A program made the position numbers and the translations under genes. A stretch of 64,000 nucleotides of DNA from Trichostrongylus colubriformis (lineage: Eukaryota; Nematoda; Chromadorea; Rhabditida; Trichostrongylidae). The notes below the pieces were generated by a model. The model was not told the origin of the DNA. It saw nothing but the letters and a program-made list of their open reading frames with translations, and searched no databases. The DNA is taken from contig OZ022257.1 in assembly GCA_963978905.1 (NCBI GenBank), positions 55,694,873 to 55,758,872 on the forward strand. The letters run 5' to 3'. Positions 1-12,230 of this stretch are shown here, piece by piece (position 1 is the stretch's first letter; each line of letters begins with the position of its first letter).

Positions 1-442
1 ATAAGATTCGATATGTTCCAGGCACGTGCCATGCTGGATGGAAAAATGGGTTTTGGGATATTTGGCTACATTTATGAGAATGTCAATACGTGAACCAGAT
101 AGTGTGGCTTTACTGAAAACAGCACAGGTTTGCGATTTCTTTTTTTAAATACACTCGTTCACCTTACCTTCGCATCCGCTCGCATTTCATCCAGATTTGC
201 ATTTGTTGCATTTCACCTTACGATTCCCAAATGAACAAAAAAAATGAAAATCAGAAAAGAAGTCGCACGCAGCAGAGCAATCCCCTTTTTTCATTGCAGA
301 GCAAGGAATCAACGATAAGACGAAGCTCAATTTTGAGGGACTTGAAACGGATCAAAAATCTGGAGCATCGAAAAGGAGGGCAGCAGATGGCGGAATGTGA
401 ATGCATCACACAGAATAATGTGAGTTGCAGGATATAAGGGGA
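1..442. other. Unassigned sequence at window edge
   Basis: No gene, RNA or repeat boundary could be recognised here. The short open frames on both strands lack splice context or family motifs. Confidence 0.4.
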
Positions 443-676
443 AAGTTTGGTGAGTATCAATCCCTTTTTGGGATGCGCCATGTATTCTAAGCTCCTCCAA
501 TATTGTAGTGGGATGTGAATGCGATTTAGCCTAAGCAGTAACTTGTGGAGGACAGCCGATGTACGAGTCAATCACCTGACCCGGAAGTATGAGGCTTGGG
601 AGGTCTCTCATGCGGGATTTGATCCCCGCACCAAGAGAGTGGAAGCGTGCTCACCTCTTCCTACACCATCCCCTCC
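443..676 (-). repeat. tRNA-derived SINE, minus strand, diverged
   Basis: Read on the minus strand, the head carries a polymerase III A-box-like segment (GATGGTGTAGG) and a B-box-like hairpin (GGGATCAAATCCCGC). The body is shared with the copies at 34464-34758 and 35890-36189, including the GGGATGCGCC block. It is too diverged for target duplications to be visible. Confidence 0.65.
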
Positions 677-1124
677 CAACTGAGTTATATAGAAGTTGAA
701 ACCCTTAAATTGTCCTCGCTTAGTCATCATCAAGGCCACTCAGTGATACAGCTCCAGGAGCTTTCATCCACAGCAGCGATGGTTCCAGTGAAGTTCCGCG
801 ACACTCCGATGGCTAACAACTCGTTGAAAAACGGCAATCCGTATACGGCCTGTTTGATTCTGCAATAAGCCATGCATCTGACTCCCGTTAGATAACCTTC
901 CACCAAGCCGATTCCGCCTGAGGAACGCGCTGAATCTGACATCTAAGAGAGAGGAAGCTAGGTGGACCTAGCAGGGAAGGGGGGGGGGTCCAAAGCTATA
1001 TGAGTCATTTCAGTAGCGGCTGACATTTGCTGGAGAAATTTACAGTAAGCCATCAAAATAAGCAGATTTTGATATTTTTGATTTTTGATATCTGCTGATT
1101 ATCGCCGCAGCCCGCGATGTGAAA

Positions 1125-1263
1125 GTTACTACCGGGATGCTGAGTTATGGGCAAAAGCCTCGGTCTCAAACGGGACTCGAACCTGCACTAAAGAGTGAAG
1201 TGCGGTTTTGAGTCCCGTCCGACACCGAAACTTTTGCCCATAACTCAGCATCCTAGTAATAAC
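1125..1263. repeat. Short foldback element with tRNA-like B boxes
   Basis: The arms GATGCTGAGTTATGGGCAAAAG and its complement near 1231-1252 make an almost complete hairpin. Near the centre a B-box-like sequence (GGGACTCGAACC and its complement) occurs in both orientations, so a tRNA-like segment appears to have been duplicated head to head. A longer relative lies at 34200-34920. It is not a working tRNA gene because no acceptor stem or anticodon arm can be folded. Confidence 0.65.
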
Positions 1264-1865
1264 AGAAATAAGCAATAAATAACAACATTGTGTTTAGCAT
1301 CTGGCCAGCATGAAGATGATGCCACATGTCAGCACTAATGGTGCCAATGGCAGAGCGCCAACAGCGTACAAACACTTTGAATCAGAAAGTGCCTTTCTTG
1401 GTCGAATCGTTGGAGAACAGGTGGGCCCCGCTATATCAATGGCAAACATATTCTATGAATAGTCACTCTGCAGATTCTTCCACGATTCACGACCTGCCGT
1501 TCTGATATGTTATCGGAATTTGAAAACCGTTTCAGACGTATATTGAAACGAATTTATAGGAGTTTACAACAGCATGAAATACGCGAAGAGGTACATTTTT
1601 TGGTATTTTTGGGATGACAGTGATATGCAACAGCTAAAGGGTACAGCATCGACAGAGGGCAGCCTTTTCGGTGCGCCATGCATTCAAACACCATTCTGTT
1701 TTATCAAGAAGACAGCTGCAACGCATATAGCTTTCAGGGATGGGTGAAACTGAAAACGAATAAGCAGCCGCACATGCATTTACGTGGCGTGTTTCCGGGT
1801 AGCTAAACACTCTGTTGCTCTTTGCTCTCTAATATATATAACTGGAATCCCCATATAAAAGTAGA
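1264..1865. other. Intergenic, nothing recognised
   Basis: No exon homologous to the protease family, no RNA gene and no clear repeat boundary were found in this stretch. Confidence 0.35.
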
Positions 1866-2281
1866 TTAAAGGAATCGTCCACGAAGTTCCCCATATAATT
1901 AGGTAGTGTTTGCCCAATAACTGCATGCAAAGTTTCACGTGAAAAAGTGAGAATTCGGTCAAGATACAGCTCCCCAAATTCTTGGCTAGTGGGCGGGACC
2001 TCCGAGTGAAAGTCTTCGCTCGTTGTCCGCCGAGCTTGGGAACGGAGAGTGGGATGTTCACGTAGCTTTCTGATCCTACAGTTTCTATTACCGCGGCAGA
2101 CGACGGGGTGAGCACTTGCTCGAAGGCCCGCCCACCCGGCTTAGGCTTTGTTTTCTTGTATCTTAGCCGGATTCGCATTTTTTTTGCGTGAAACTTTGCA
2201 TGCAGTCCACATCAGGTAAATACAATACAAGTATGTATATGGGCAACAGAAAAACTAATTTTCCGTGGAGGATTACTTTAA
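1866..2281. repeat. TTAA-bounded palindromic MITE
   Basis: The ends are TTAAAGGAATCGTCCACG on the left and a diverged complement (CCGTGGAGGATTACTTTAA) on the right. The interior is two imperfect complementary arms with a GC-rich core (GGGCGGGACCTCCG and a relative of its complement). The same family is seen at 30092-30524, and partial copies lie near 30840-31205 and 55040-55325. TTAA ends are typical of piggyBac-like or similar non-autonomous elements, but no transposase is present. Confidence 0.7.
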
Positions 2282-2822
2282 TTATAAAATAGATTGGATA
2301 AGATCAGAAAAACAGCGTATTTCGTAATAACAATTGCAAAGAAGCAGTGAAATTTCCAGATAATTGACGAACGCCAGCGAATACAATGGCAATGGCAACA
2401 GTTGGCATCTGTCGTCGATAGGCTTTTACTTGTATTGTTTTCTTTAGCGACTTTGTTCACTATTACATTCTTTTTACTGCTGCCAGTTGGACTGAGAGAC
2501 GAAGGCGAACACCTGAGAGTACACAAATGAGCTTAGCAGTAAATCGCATTGTTCTATGTATTACGTACGAGTGGGTAATGTATAATAGCATAATTAATGA
2601 AGGATTATATAATTATTCACTATACGTGAACATGCTATTTTCGATTGGGAACCTTTGGTCATTGAAGCCGTTATGTGAAGATTGTACTACCATTGTTAAT
2701 CATTTAAGAGAATGTTGCTATAACATTCAGCAATTTGACCCCCTCCCCCCACTTTTCAGTATAGCACCGACTTCGTTTGAGGGGGAGGAGGGGGTATCAA
2801 GTTTGTGTAGCCATAAGTAGGG

Positions 2823-3345
2823 CTAAAGGCAGTGATAGGGTAGCTTTAGACGAACAGTGGAAATACAGTGAATATGAGATTCGAGGTTGCTGAGTAACAC
2901 GACGGTGAAGAAAAACGGAAGGGAATGGCCATACTATACCCCCTCCCACCGCTAATTCTCGGTGCAGGTGACATTTCCGTCAAGAGGCGAGTGGTTCGGA
3001 CGAGTTTTCCATTGATATGATGCCAAGTCCTAAACACGAAGGGAATGCGAAAATACGACAGCATCCATTTCCCAGAGTGAGCTCGAAGCGGAAACTGGGA
3101 AATGACGCTGCTATTCCGTCAATCCCGTGGCGCCTGCTTGACCACTCTCACCGTAGCCAATCAGGAATCGCGTCGTGTGGAGGCGGGGTCTGTCATCCGA
3201 AGGCGTCAGCTTTTAACAGTTACTTCGTCTCTACAGCTCGAGAGCGTGCTTTTCGATGGCGATTTTGCCATAAATAGGCTTCAGGCCCATAGCTTCTACG
3301 TGAGTGGTTTTTCCAATAATCACATTATCCCTAATGTTGTCTCCG
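2823..3345 (+). repeat. Old copy of the 540-bp interspersed repeat
   Basis: This stretch aligns with 43683-44226 in the same orientation. Shared blocks are CTAAAGGCAGT at the left end, the ATTCTCGGTGCAGGTGAC region, and the GGCGCCTGCTTGACC...AGGCGGGG core. It is the most diverged of four copies in the window. Confidence 0.55.
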
Positions 3346-4660
3346 AATCATGGACCGCTGTATGTTGAGCATGAGAATCTGTTCAATGCTGACACCAGCT
3401 ACGAGTGATGATACATGTGGTTATCAAAGATGTGAACGATATCGACTGGATAATAGGCCAACACACTCATTTTGCAGGTGGTTTCAGTGCTGCAAGATCG
3501 GTTGATTGGAGCATTACAAGCAAACGGGTATGCGGTGTGCTTTTTGCGAGTATTGGCCTCATAAACTAGGGTCCGGGTGGCCAACCACTACAGTAAAACA
3601 TACTAGAATTGAACAGTCCTTCACCCTGCATAGGTCAGAAAGAAACAGGGAAATGGATCAAATACAATCAAAAACAGTAATAGGGATAAGGCTGCGTTCG
3701 TACTCAACAGAATGGGACGGCGCATCGGCATATTGACGCATCCGCGATTTGAAATTTCAGGCGATGCCACGTACCACCACGTCAGTCTATATGGATTATG
3801 TCTAGCCAAATCGTGGATGCTCCGATACGCCCAAGTTTTTTCGTCGATACGTACCTTTGCCAGATCCGCCCATTGATTTGGGTATGAACCTAATGCCGAG
3901 CCTAATGTAGATGATTCGCACTCCTGAAGCGAGCTACCATTGAGCCATGGGTCTGAGAGGGCTATATGTGGCGGAATATATAGAGTGAAAGGCGGCGTGG
4001 GGGTCGATTGATCGAATATTCCATTCGCGGCGCGTCAGCACGACTTGCTGCAGTCGCTTGGAAATCCGCTCAGTATGCGGTGGGCTCGTATCGTTGGAGA
4101 ACTTCAAAAATTGCAGGTTGAGAGCTCCGGAAGTTCTTAATGTATGTTGTGGTTGTTGCTGTTTCAAGGTTAAAACTACAAAAAACTTGCACTCACCGCG
4201 CCGCGGACGGCCGCGCGGAAATTCAGCCCATCAACCCTCTCCCGTGAAAAGAGCGAGATCCTCCCAAGCAGCCATTATTTTATTTCACTCCCCCTGTTTT
4301 TGGACCTGTCCCCCACTCGTTTTCGTAATTAACGGTGGAAAAGGCCTCAATTATTTTTCGGGTTTTTGGTCGGTCATTTCTGCTCCTCACTTTCGTATAA
4401 TGAGCACCTTGCCTTCCAAATGAGAAGATCGTTCCATGTTCAGCCCGAAGTAACTCTTCCAGGCCTCTGAGGCTGTGATAAGAGCAGGAAGAGTCTTACG
4501 TGTCGTAGCTAACGGTTGCTGCTATATCAAATTGTTAGAGGCATTCTGTAGTTTTCCCTTTCTTCGTTTTCACTTGCATTTTCATAGCAGCCATATCATA
4601 AAAGAGTCACAAGTCGGTGGTTGGAAACATTAACCCTGTGTCTTCAGTTCGCACCGGTCG
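3346..4660. other. Upstream region of gene A, no exon recognised
   Basis: This stretch lies before the first exon of protease gene A. Several open frames occur but none has signal-peptide, protease or other family motifs. There is no strong match to the upstream region shared by genes B and C. Confidence 0.35.
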
Positions 4661-4672
4661 AATCACTTTCAG
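4661..4672 (+). promoter_or_regulatory. Probable spliced-leader acceptor of gene A
   Basis: The sequence AATCACTTTCAG ends eight bases before the start codon at 4681. Genes B and C have TTCAG directly against their ATG. A conserved acceptor without a recognisable upstream coding exon fits trans-splicing of a spliced leader, which is common in nematodes. A cis intron in the 5' untranslated region would look the same. Confidence 0.5.
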
Positions 4673-4680
4673 ATCTCTAC

Positions 4681-7600
4681 ATGGCAATTTGGATTTGGCC
4701 GTTTCTCGTTCCCTTTGCTTGTTCCACAAAGGTGACACCAGAACAAAATGCGGAAATTACGAAAACCTGTGGCGATTTTTTTCTGAGTGAGTTCATGTTG
4801 GTGATCGAATGTTAGTGATTCAATAATATTATCCATCATCCTGAATCCAGAGCTATATTGTTGAACCGATAGAAGGTTGGCATTGAAGGAAGTGGTAGGG
4901 CTAATGTGGAACTCTTGTTGTAATCATCTACAGTCCAGTTCCCGTAAGCTGACGGGGCGTGGCCCACAGAGTTGGATGAGAGTGTGTGGCGGGGTGAGAG
5001 AGATCGATACAAGTCCGTAGGCCTCGCCCTGCCAGCCGTAATTGAAATGGACTGTAAATAAAAACTAGAGGTGGAGGAAACTGGAGGTAAGACTTCACGT
5101 GGCCCAGTTCCCGATGAACGACGTACCTGTGAGGCTTGGAATAGGATTAACTGGGGATATCTCATAGATACCGATAGCGGAAAATTTGACTCTGTGGGAT
5201 ATGAAAGCAGGTGTGCTCAGAAGTGTAACGGTGGAGAAAAAACGAAGTAAATGGCGCAAACCCCGAAGAGGGAGTTGGAAACCCCTTGTTCTTCGTCTCC
5301 TCTGCATCAAGGGAGCTTCGTAGGCACCGCGAGGGGTGAGGAGAAGTGAGAAATGTAAGGCAGCGTTCATAGTTTTGGAATTTGCGGCGTTTTTGCGTTT
5401 TTGTGGAAATAGAGTAGATACATATCGATTAGGAGAACTGCGTTTTTGCGTTTTTGTGGAAAGTAGAGCAGATACGTATCGATTTGCGGAATTTGCGTTT
5501 TTGCGTTTTTGTGGAAATGTGGAATTGTGGAAAGCGTGGAAGCCACGTGCGCGGTGCGTGTCATTCCACGCAGCTCATCATTTGCGAGCGGTTGAACGGA
5601 TGATGATGAGCTATTTGTTCTCATTTTCTTGAGTTCGGGAAGAGCTTATATAAATAAAGATATAAGGATAAGAGCTTATATACATTTGATAAATGGTTTT
5701 AGTCGACTTTGAAGAAAAACTGCCAATTTCGTGCAGGGATATAGACATAATTTTGTGAGAAGTACAGTTTCTCTCCAAAATCGAATGTCACACGGTTGTG
5801 CTAAGGTGGATTTTCAATTACGAACTAGAACCGATTCGGAAGAAGTCTGCTACTTCATTCCCTGGAATTTCTTATACAAAAGTCAGACGTTATTGAAGAT
5901 TCATCTTAGCAAGGGTGTGTTGCAAGAGTTCCGATGATTCCTGTGGGGTCAGGACACCCTTGAGTGGGGTTACTTCACGAGAGGATCGATTTACTGCCTA
6001 TTCAGCATCTTGGCTACGTAGCTGGTCCACTCATGTCACGGATAAGCGTCGAAGAATAAAGGCAGATACTCGTAAAGGTAAATATGTAATAAAGATGGAA
6101 AACTTGTAATTCAAATAATTAAGTTAGGGCATCTTCAATTAGATACAAATTCTTACTGAAAGCAGAAACGATCTATGATGAAGGGGGGGGGGCTGGTCTG
6201 TGACAGCCCGTATTACATCTTTTTAGTCTCACAAGAATCTTGATTTCATCGTTATTACTCTCCGCAGCACTGCTGACATGAACTCCTTGCACGCTGTTCG
6301 GAACACTTGCACGCCACCCAAAGACACACTACAGTGTGACAGCAGACGAAAGTGACATATCAAAAACGAATGATCGAGAGTACGAAAGGGTGAACGAGAA
6401 GGGAGAAACTGTTGAAAAAGCAATGTATAAGATCAGTCTGTTCCTTCAGTGTAGAAAGTGCTTTGTCTTATCATCCACGTTCGCTGACGAAGCAATCGAC
6501 ACGTATCTTATCCACCTCATTTCCACAAAAACGCAAAAACGCAAGTTCCACGATTCCGCATTTCCACAAAAACGCAAAAACGCAAATTCCGCAAATCGAT
6601 ACGTATCTTATCCCTTTCCGCATTTCCACAAAAACGCAAAAACGCAAATTCCGCATTTCCACAAAAACGCAAAAACGCAAATTCCACACTCTCCTTTCTC
6701 TCATCCTCTCGTCTCTTCGTGGCATGGAAATCGATACGTATCTAATGCCTTATCCGCATTTCCACAAAAACGCAAAAACGCAAATCGATACGTATCTATT
6801 CTTCTTTCCACAAAAACGCAAAAACGCAAATTCCAAAACTATGAACGCTGCCTAAAATTATTTCCTCTGAAAACAAATCTTCCACTTCAGAAGAGGTGAT
6901 GTGTAACGAGAGGCTGAAAAATTGCAGCTTGGGGTCTTATCGCGATTCCAAAAACGACTTGTCGTTCTGCTGTCCTGCAACCAGCCGAGTTGCTGACGAG
7001 CGCAGGGCATCGTCTGGAGCTGGCTGATCTAGCCTCTGCCCGTCTGCAGTCTACCCCCGGATAGTGACGAAGAGGATCGAGAAAGAAGGAGGGTTTCCGC
7101 GTCCCCAAAGGCTGAAAAAGTGCGGCTCGGGGTCTTATCGCGCAACAGAAGGGAAAGAGCGCCATTTTAATTCGCTCTTTCCCTTCTGTTGCACTGCTGA
7201 GCACCTTTTTTTCATATTACACAATTTGCCAAATTTACATCTTCCGATGTTTCTAAGTTGGGGGGGGAGGCATTGCACAGAATGCTCTGCTTCAGGACAT
7301 GATTCTTAACCCTATGAGGCTGCAAACATGTTAGACACACGTTTACAGTGAGCTTGACGCGTCAATGTTACGCAGGTCGTAGCACTCTATATGGCCACAA
7401 TATTTATTCTAAAACGCAGTTCAACGCGTGCTAACAATAAACGTCTCATCAAGATTAAAATTTCAGAACGCGCACCCGTACACAAGTCATTTGGAGGAGC
7501 AAAATTCCGAAAAAATGAATATCCGTCTCTGGAAATAGGCTGTAAGACAACTAATGTTGATCTGCCTAGATTGCAAAAAATCGCAGTAATGTTTCTGAAA

Positions 7601-9328
7601 GATTCGTCAATTTCACTGAACTTTCCTGGGTCGGTAAATTGACCACCTTTTATTTATAATCACCGCATATTCGAAGAGAGGTAATTATTCTGATTGGATG
7701 AACTGAAGCAATTATATAGTGATTCGATCAAAACACAATACTGCTATTTGTAATGGAGTTACTTGCTGAAGGAAGTTTCAGCAGAAACAATCGCTGCTAG
7801 CGATGACAATGAGGGTGAGAGGACAACTTGTTGAATGCAGAACACTAGGGTGTCTTCATAGGGTGCTGCCGGAAGGTCAGATGGACTTGAGGTCCTTCAC
7901 GGGTTTTTGATGGGGAGAGTACGTAAAACAGTTTCGTTGTTCAAGGAGAGATTTTGCATTACAAAGCACTCAAAAGCACCGGCAGGTGTAAGAAGGAAGG
8001 AAGATCTGGGAATATTCTCTGGAAACAAAGCTTTCACTTCAGAAGAGGTAGCGTACCTAACCATGCATTGAAAACGCACGGCTTGGGGTGTTATCACGGT
8101 CCTATAGCATGGCATGCAGTTTCTCAGCCGGGGGAGCTGTCGGCGAGGGCGGAACAACACTCGCGGCCGGCTGTTTTGGCGCCTCCGCCCGTTTGCGGGC
8201 TTTCCCCGGTTAGTGACGCAGAGGGGCACGAGGTCGGAGGGGATCGTTCGGGCCCTCACTTCTCGGTTTTTTCGCCATTTTATTTCCTTTCACTAATATT
8301 ACACTGCTGAGCACCCCTACCTTCCTATTCCACAATCTGCCAAGTTCACTCCGCCCGGGGCATTTATAGAAATTGTGCATGCACGGATGAATGATTTTTT
8401 TTCTGTCACCCATATATTTTATCGTGCACGGAAATGAAATTTTTTCTGTTAGCCATATATTTATTTTGTATTGAGTTTATAAGGGCCACGTGAAAATTAT
8501 TACTTGACAATGTTAGAATCCTTCTAAAATACAGCTCCTCAGAGTGGTGGACGGAGGGGGAGAGGGAGGGGTGGGGCCTCAGAGTAAGTCCACCCCCGCC
8601 GTGCGCCACGGTCGGAGATAAAGTGGGAACCGAAAAATAGTAAGCAGTCCCACTTTCCATTCACAGTGGACGAGGGGCAGAGTACTCACACGGAGAGCCC
8701 GTTCTCCTTCCGCCACTTCAAGGAGCTGTATCTCGGGAGGATTCCGACTATCTCGTGTAGTATTCCGCATGCGGCCCTTATAGAGGAAGTACAACATGAA
8801 TATATGGGTGAGACGGAAACTTATTTTTTCGTACGTGATTCCTTCAAGTCCTGGTGTTCCTGAAGCTTGAGCGCCCTACCCTCAATCAGGAGTCCGTGTG
8901 TCCCTATACAAGAAAATCTACGCTGCTAAGACCTCAAGCTTTCACTTTCCGTCAAGTACATATATTTACATAGAGTTTACGGCAGACTCTTGACAAGTCA
9001 GTTTTCTAAAGACATGTTACCATTTAACATTTGACAAGTTGCCCCTCCACTGAACATCCTAGTTCAGAAAACTTTCATGTTTTGGCGAACACTCAAAGAA
9101 GAATTCAAGGTAAAAGACGAAAAGAACCTCAAAACTTGCAATTTTCCTCCACAAAGTTATCGAAAATGGCGAATGCTTGGATTCACAGAGCAGTTGTGCG
9201 CGATTCCATGAATGAGCTGCATCAGAAACGTCCAAAGATGGCTGCTATTCATTATAACAAACTTCAGCTTTCATATGCAGTGGAGCACTGATTTCACGCC
9301 GTCACATTCTGACTGCTGCTCATTGTAC
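4681..9328 (+). CDS. Protease gene A, 5' part: signal peptide to His exon
   Basis: This is the N-terminal part of a chymotrypsin-like (S1A) serine protease. Exon 1 (4681-4786) encodes a hydrophobic signal peptide and the propeptide segment KVTPEQNAEITKTCG, which matches KITPEENAELKKICG of gene B. Exon 3 (9268-9328) encodes CSGALISRRHILTAAHC with the catalytic His. A short exon 2 is possible at 9068-9109; it keeps phase and ends in RRIQ, but it lacks the QYPWIA segment of genes B and C, so it is weak. Exon 3 is cut short: the usual final 18 or so residues are missing. A phase-matching GT follows TGTAC at 9329, and repeat sequence starts at 9348. The 3' exons lie at 28401-34990. The phases still fit, so either it is spliced over 19 kb or it is a pseudogene. 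Confidence 0.6.
4929..5056. repeat. Short foldback, TACAGTCC family
   Basis: It begins TACAGTCCAGTTCC and ends GGACTGTA, with complementary GC-rich arms (GGGGCGTGGCCCAC and AGGCCTCGCCCTG). It lies in intron 1 of gene A. Relatives are at 41945-42402 and 56616-56766. Confidence 0.65.
5359..6852. mobile_element. 1.5-kb element with long TIRs built of GTTTTTGCG repeats
   Basis: The left end reads GGCAGCGTTCATAGTTTTGG and the right end is its complement. Inside each end is an array of the motif TTTTTGCGTTTTTGTGGAAA alternating with GATACGTATCGAT, three copies on the left and about six inverted copies on the right. The middle (5640-6500) has no recognisable transposase. Open frames across the arrays are artefacts of the repeat. 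Fragments of the same family lie near 41024-41090 and 47520-47905. Confidence 0.7.
6887..8345. repeat. Patchwork of related palindromic repeats
   Basis: The block GGCTTGGGGTCTTATCGCG and the block TTACACTGCTGAGCACC each recur (6925 and 7121 vs 8080; 7195 and 8299), with GC-rich palindromic material between them. Related sequence is at 5195-5355, 33490-33745 and 54650-54800. At 7143-7195 a stem GCAACAGAAGGGAAAGAGC faces its exact complement across a 13-base loop. No coding sequence is supported. Confidence 0.5.
8370..8870. repeat. Palindromic MITE in intron of gene A
   Basis: Two complementary halves meet near 8610. The right half (ATATATGGGTGAGACGGAAA, GCGGCCCTTATAGAGGAAGTAC) is an imperfect complement of the left half (TTTTTTCTGTCACCCATATAT, TTTATAAGGGCCACGTG). 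The layout resembles the TTAA family at 1866 and 30092. Confidence 0.6.
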
Positions 9329-9347
9329 GTTTTATACGAGTGATCCA

Positions 9348-12230
9348 CTCTGATAAAAGTCCAGCATGATTGCAGTAGTGCTGGACCCCTAAATTCAAAT
9401 GCCGGATATGACAGTACAGCTGCTAAACCCCGCCCTAGCTCTGTGATTGGTCGGCTGATTTCTGTGATTGGCTGACTCCACCCTTGGGCGGAGCGAGGGC
9501 GGGGTCGCAGTACTACTGGTCCACTGCTGACTTTGCAGAGGTGCTGAAGTGTGCTGTCAAAAGGCGGTGCTTATAATCGTCGACCAATCACGAGCGAGCT
9601 GCTCGTCTCTGATTGGTCAGACACGCCCAACGGCTCTGTTACAGCTAAGGTTACTAACGACATGTGCTGCCAAATAAGGAGGATTGTAGCGGGGGCAGGT
9701 ATGTTGCTGGCGATCGTGGCGGGACCAGTGAGGGTCCTCTAGCGATTTTCACAGTTCGACGGTAAATTGGCGCGAACAATTAATTTGCTGTGACGTCACA
9801 ACTTGCGCGACTACTGCTCAATGCTGTGCGCCGCGGCTCGGCCAGCGATGAAAGTTGGGTCCCGCCAGGATTTTTACAGAATGTCGTGCACTTTTACAAA
9901 CTTGTGACGTCACAACTAGCGCGACTACTGCTCTCTGCTGCCCGCCGCGGCTTAGCCGGCCATTGTTGTGGATTATATTTGGGTCCCGCCAGGATTTGCA
10001 CTTTCATTTTGCCACGTGGCATCGATCGGAATAAGGAGATGAACTTTTCGTTTCTGTTTTTTTTTTTGAGTGTTTCGCTTTAATTGACCCAAACTGGGTT
10101 TTGTTTGTGATTTTCTTGAGTGTTTCGCTTTGATTGACCCAAACTGAACTCGGTGCTAAGGTAATTGGGGAGGAGGGAGGAGGGAGGGGGGGAGGGAATC
10201 TACAACACGAAAAAGTGCAATGCTAGTGTTCCTTAGTCGACTAGTCCTTAATGCGACCGTTTCAGTCTAGCGTTGCGCGGAAACAAGTTGCAGGTCGCAC
10301 TGTTTTTTTGACTTCTTTATGTTGCATTCGGCTGTAAGTGTGATATGGTGTTAATGTTTTTGAATCTGCTTGATGTGTTTCTTTACTCATGCTACAGGAT
10401 GTTCTTTATATGTCGTCATGGACTGTAATTCTGCCTGATATGGTGTTGTTGTTTCGGATATATGCTTCTTTTACTCATGGTACAGGAAGCATATATGGGT
10501 GAGATAATATATAGATGTAAACCTATTATATTGTCGCTACTGAAGTGCTTCGGGTCAGTGAAACAATATCCTTGTGGAAGAAGGGGTTTGTTGCGTGAAA
10601 AGTGGTGGTTCACTCGCCTAGGGTTCGTGTGCCTTCTTCCGTTTCCTAGACTCAGGCTAGGAGTCACATCTCCTGGCTTGAATAGCTTAGCTTTTTCTAT
10701 CTTACGGAAGATGGAACAGTTTTCTTTCGAATCACATGTAAATTCCCTGTGTGTGATGCGAGAAATTGCTTTCGTGCTGATCTGAAGGGACTCATTTTCG
10801 GAATGTCGTTCCACAGTTGGTCCTCCACAGTTATCAGTTCGTACCCTTTGATGTATCCCTTCATCTAAGCAAGCCACACTTGATGAATGTGAAGGCTCTT
10901 TTGGTTCTTTCCTCCGCTCAGGTCTAGGTAAATATAGCGCCGACGGCGGAGCAGCGTTCCCCATGCCAACTACATCAAGAATAGTGTTTGTCGTACATGA
11001 ATGTCAAATAACACCGCTTAGAACTTCAATGTCAAAAAGGGATGTTCTTGGTGCTATAGAAAGGGGACCTTTATGTCATACTTCAGTAATTCCGCCACCA
11101 TAACACATCTGTTGCCTCCTTCGTTGTCGCTTTTCGGGAGCGAGTTAATCATTCACTTTGCTTATCCTGCACTCGGGTAGGAAGGGGGAGGTCATGTAGA
11201 ATCGTCAAGTACATAGAAAGCATCTCTCAGCCTTTCCCTGCTAGAAATGGAAGTTTGTTAAGGGCAAAGGTCGAAGGGGAACTACATTCCATCACTACTT
11301 TTTTTACAGCGCCTCTCAATGCGAGCTTCAGTCCTTAGAATCTTTCACTACTGTGAAATGTCCCGTACCACTATGGTGTATGGTGAAGTGAGCACTCTAT
11401 CTGTCCTTATACGATGCTGTTTAATGTCTGCACCTGCACTGGAAGAGTGCAAAAAGTATCAAAATTTTGTTGTGTCCTTGTTGTTTTTTGAGAAATGGCT
11501 AAAACCGTCATTTATAAAATCGCTTCGAAAGAATCTAATGATCGTTTTGGTTCCCATAAAATATCATGAAACGGACGAATTGATCGCAGCTCTTTATCCG
11601 CTCTAAAAGCCATCAACTGGCCATTTTACGTTTAAGTGCTCGTTTTCAATTACGACATTCCTTTGGTAGTCTGGTACTATCCTCTTTCCTCACCCTTTCA
11701 TGTTTCCGCAGTGAAAAGTTAAGTTTGTTTTTTTCGTGTTGTACATTTACCCGACACTAATTGTTGCACTCTAGAGTCAACTTATTAGGCGTCGGGCTAC
11801 GGTAGTTGGGGAAGTACGCATCATCCGCTTTAAAAGCTATCAACTGCGGCCATGTTAAGTTTAAGGGCTCGTTTTTAATTACGACAGCCCTTTAGTTTGG
11901 TACTATACTCTTTCCTCACCATTCAGCTCATGTTATTCGCGATAAAAAGTTGAGGTTGTTTTTTTTTGTGTTGCATATTTAGCCGACAGTCCGAATGTTG
12001 CTCTCGAGGGTTCTAACATAGTGGGGGGGCACTCATTTTCGCGCTGTCGCCCTCACCCGAGACCGTTCTGCAGTCATCAGTCAGTATCTATGCTCAAAAG
12101 TATATTTCCACCTAAGCCTTATTTTCAGAGGGTAGGGGATTCCCTTTGAAGTAAGGCTTAGGCTAATAAAAACCGACATAAATATTGCCGGGCACCGATC
12201 ACAGTGCATTGCCCCCTCCCCCATTACATA
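9348..12230 (+). repeat. Tandem duplication, unit 1 (2883 bp)
   Basis: This unit is repeated immediately downstream with only a handful of substitutions and homopolymer-length changes. It starts CTCTGATAAAAGTCC and ends CCCCCATTACATA. It contains a GC-rich head, a G-rich tract near 10180, and two of the degenerate units that make up the array at 15110-18030. It begins 19 bases after the truncated His exon of gene A. A 182-codon minus-strand frame (10416-10964) is frameshifted in unit 2 and has no family match. Confidence 0.95.

Noticed and set aside
6520..6840. Regular repeats with spacers that resemble a CRISPR array
   Set aside because: The context is eukaryotic, the repeats are of unequal spacing, there are no cas genes, and the array is a terminal repeat of a larger element.
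5336..6899. Long open frames rich in FPQKRKNAN or RFCVFVE
   Set aside because: They are translations of the TTTTTGCG repeat arrays and are open in several frames on both strands.
9031..9291. 86-codon open frame as a full exon of gene A
   Set aside because: It reads past the His exon acceptor in another frame and ends in a stop. Only a short phase-keeping segment (9068-9109) could be exon 2, and even that lacks the YPWI motif.
10416..10964. 182-codon minus-strand open frame in the 2.88-kb unit
   Set aside because: The copy in unit 2 is frameshifted by one base, there is no family motif or splice context, and the surroundings are repeats.
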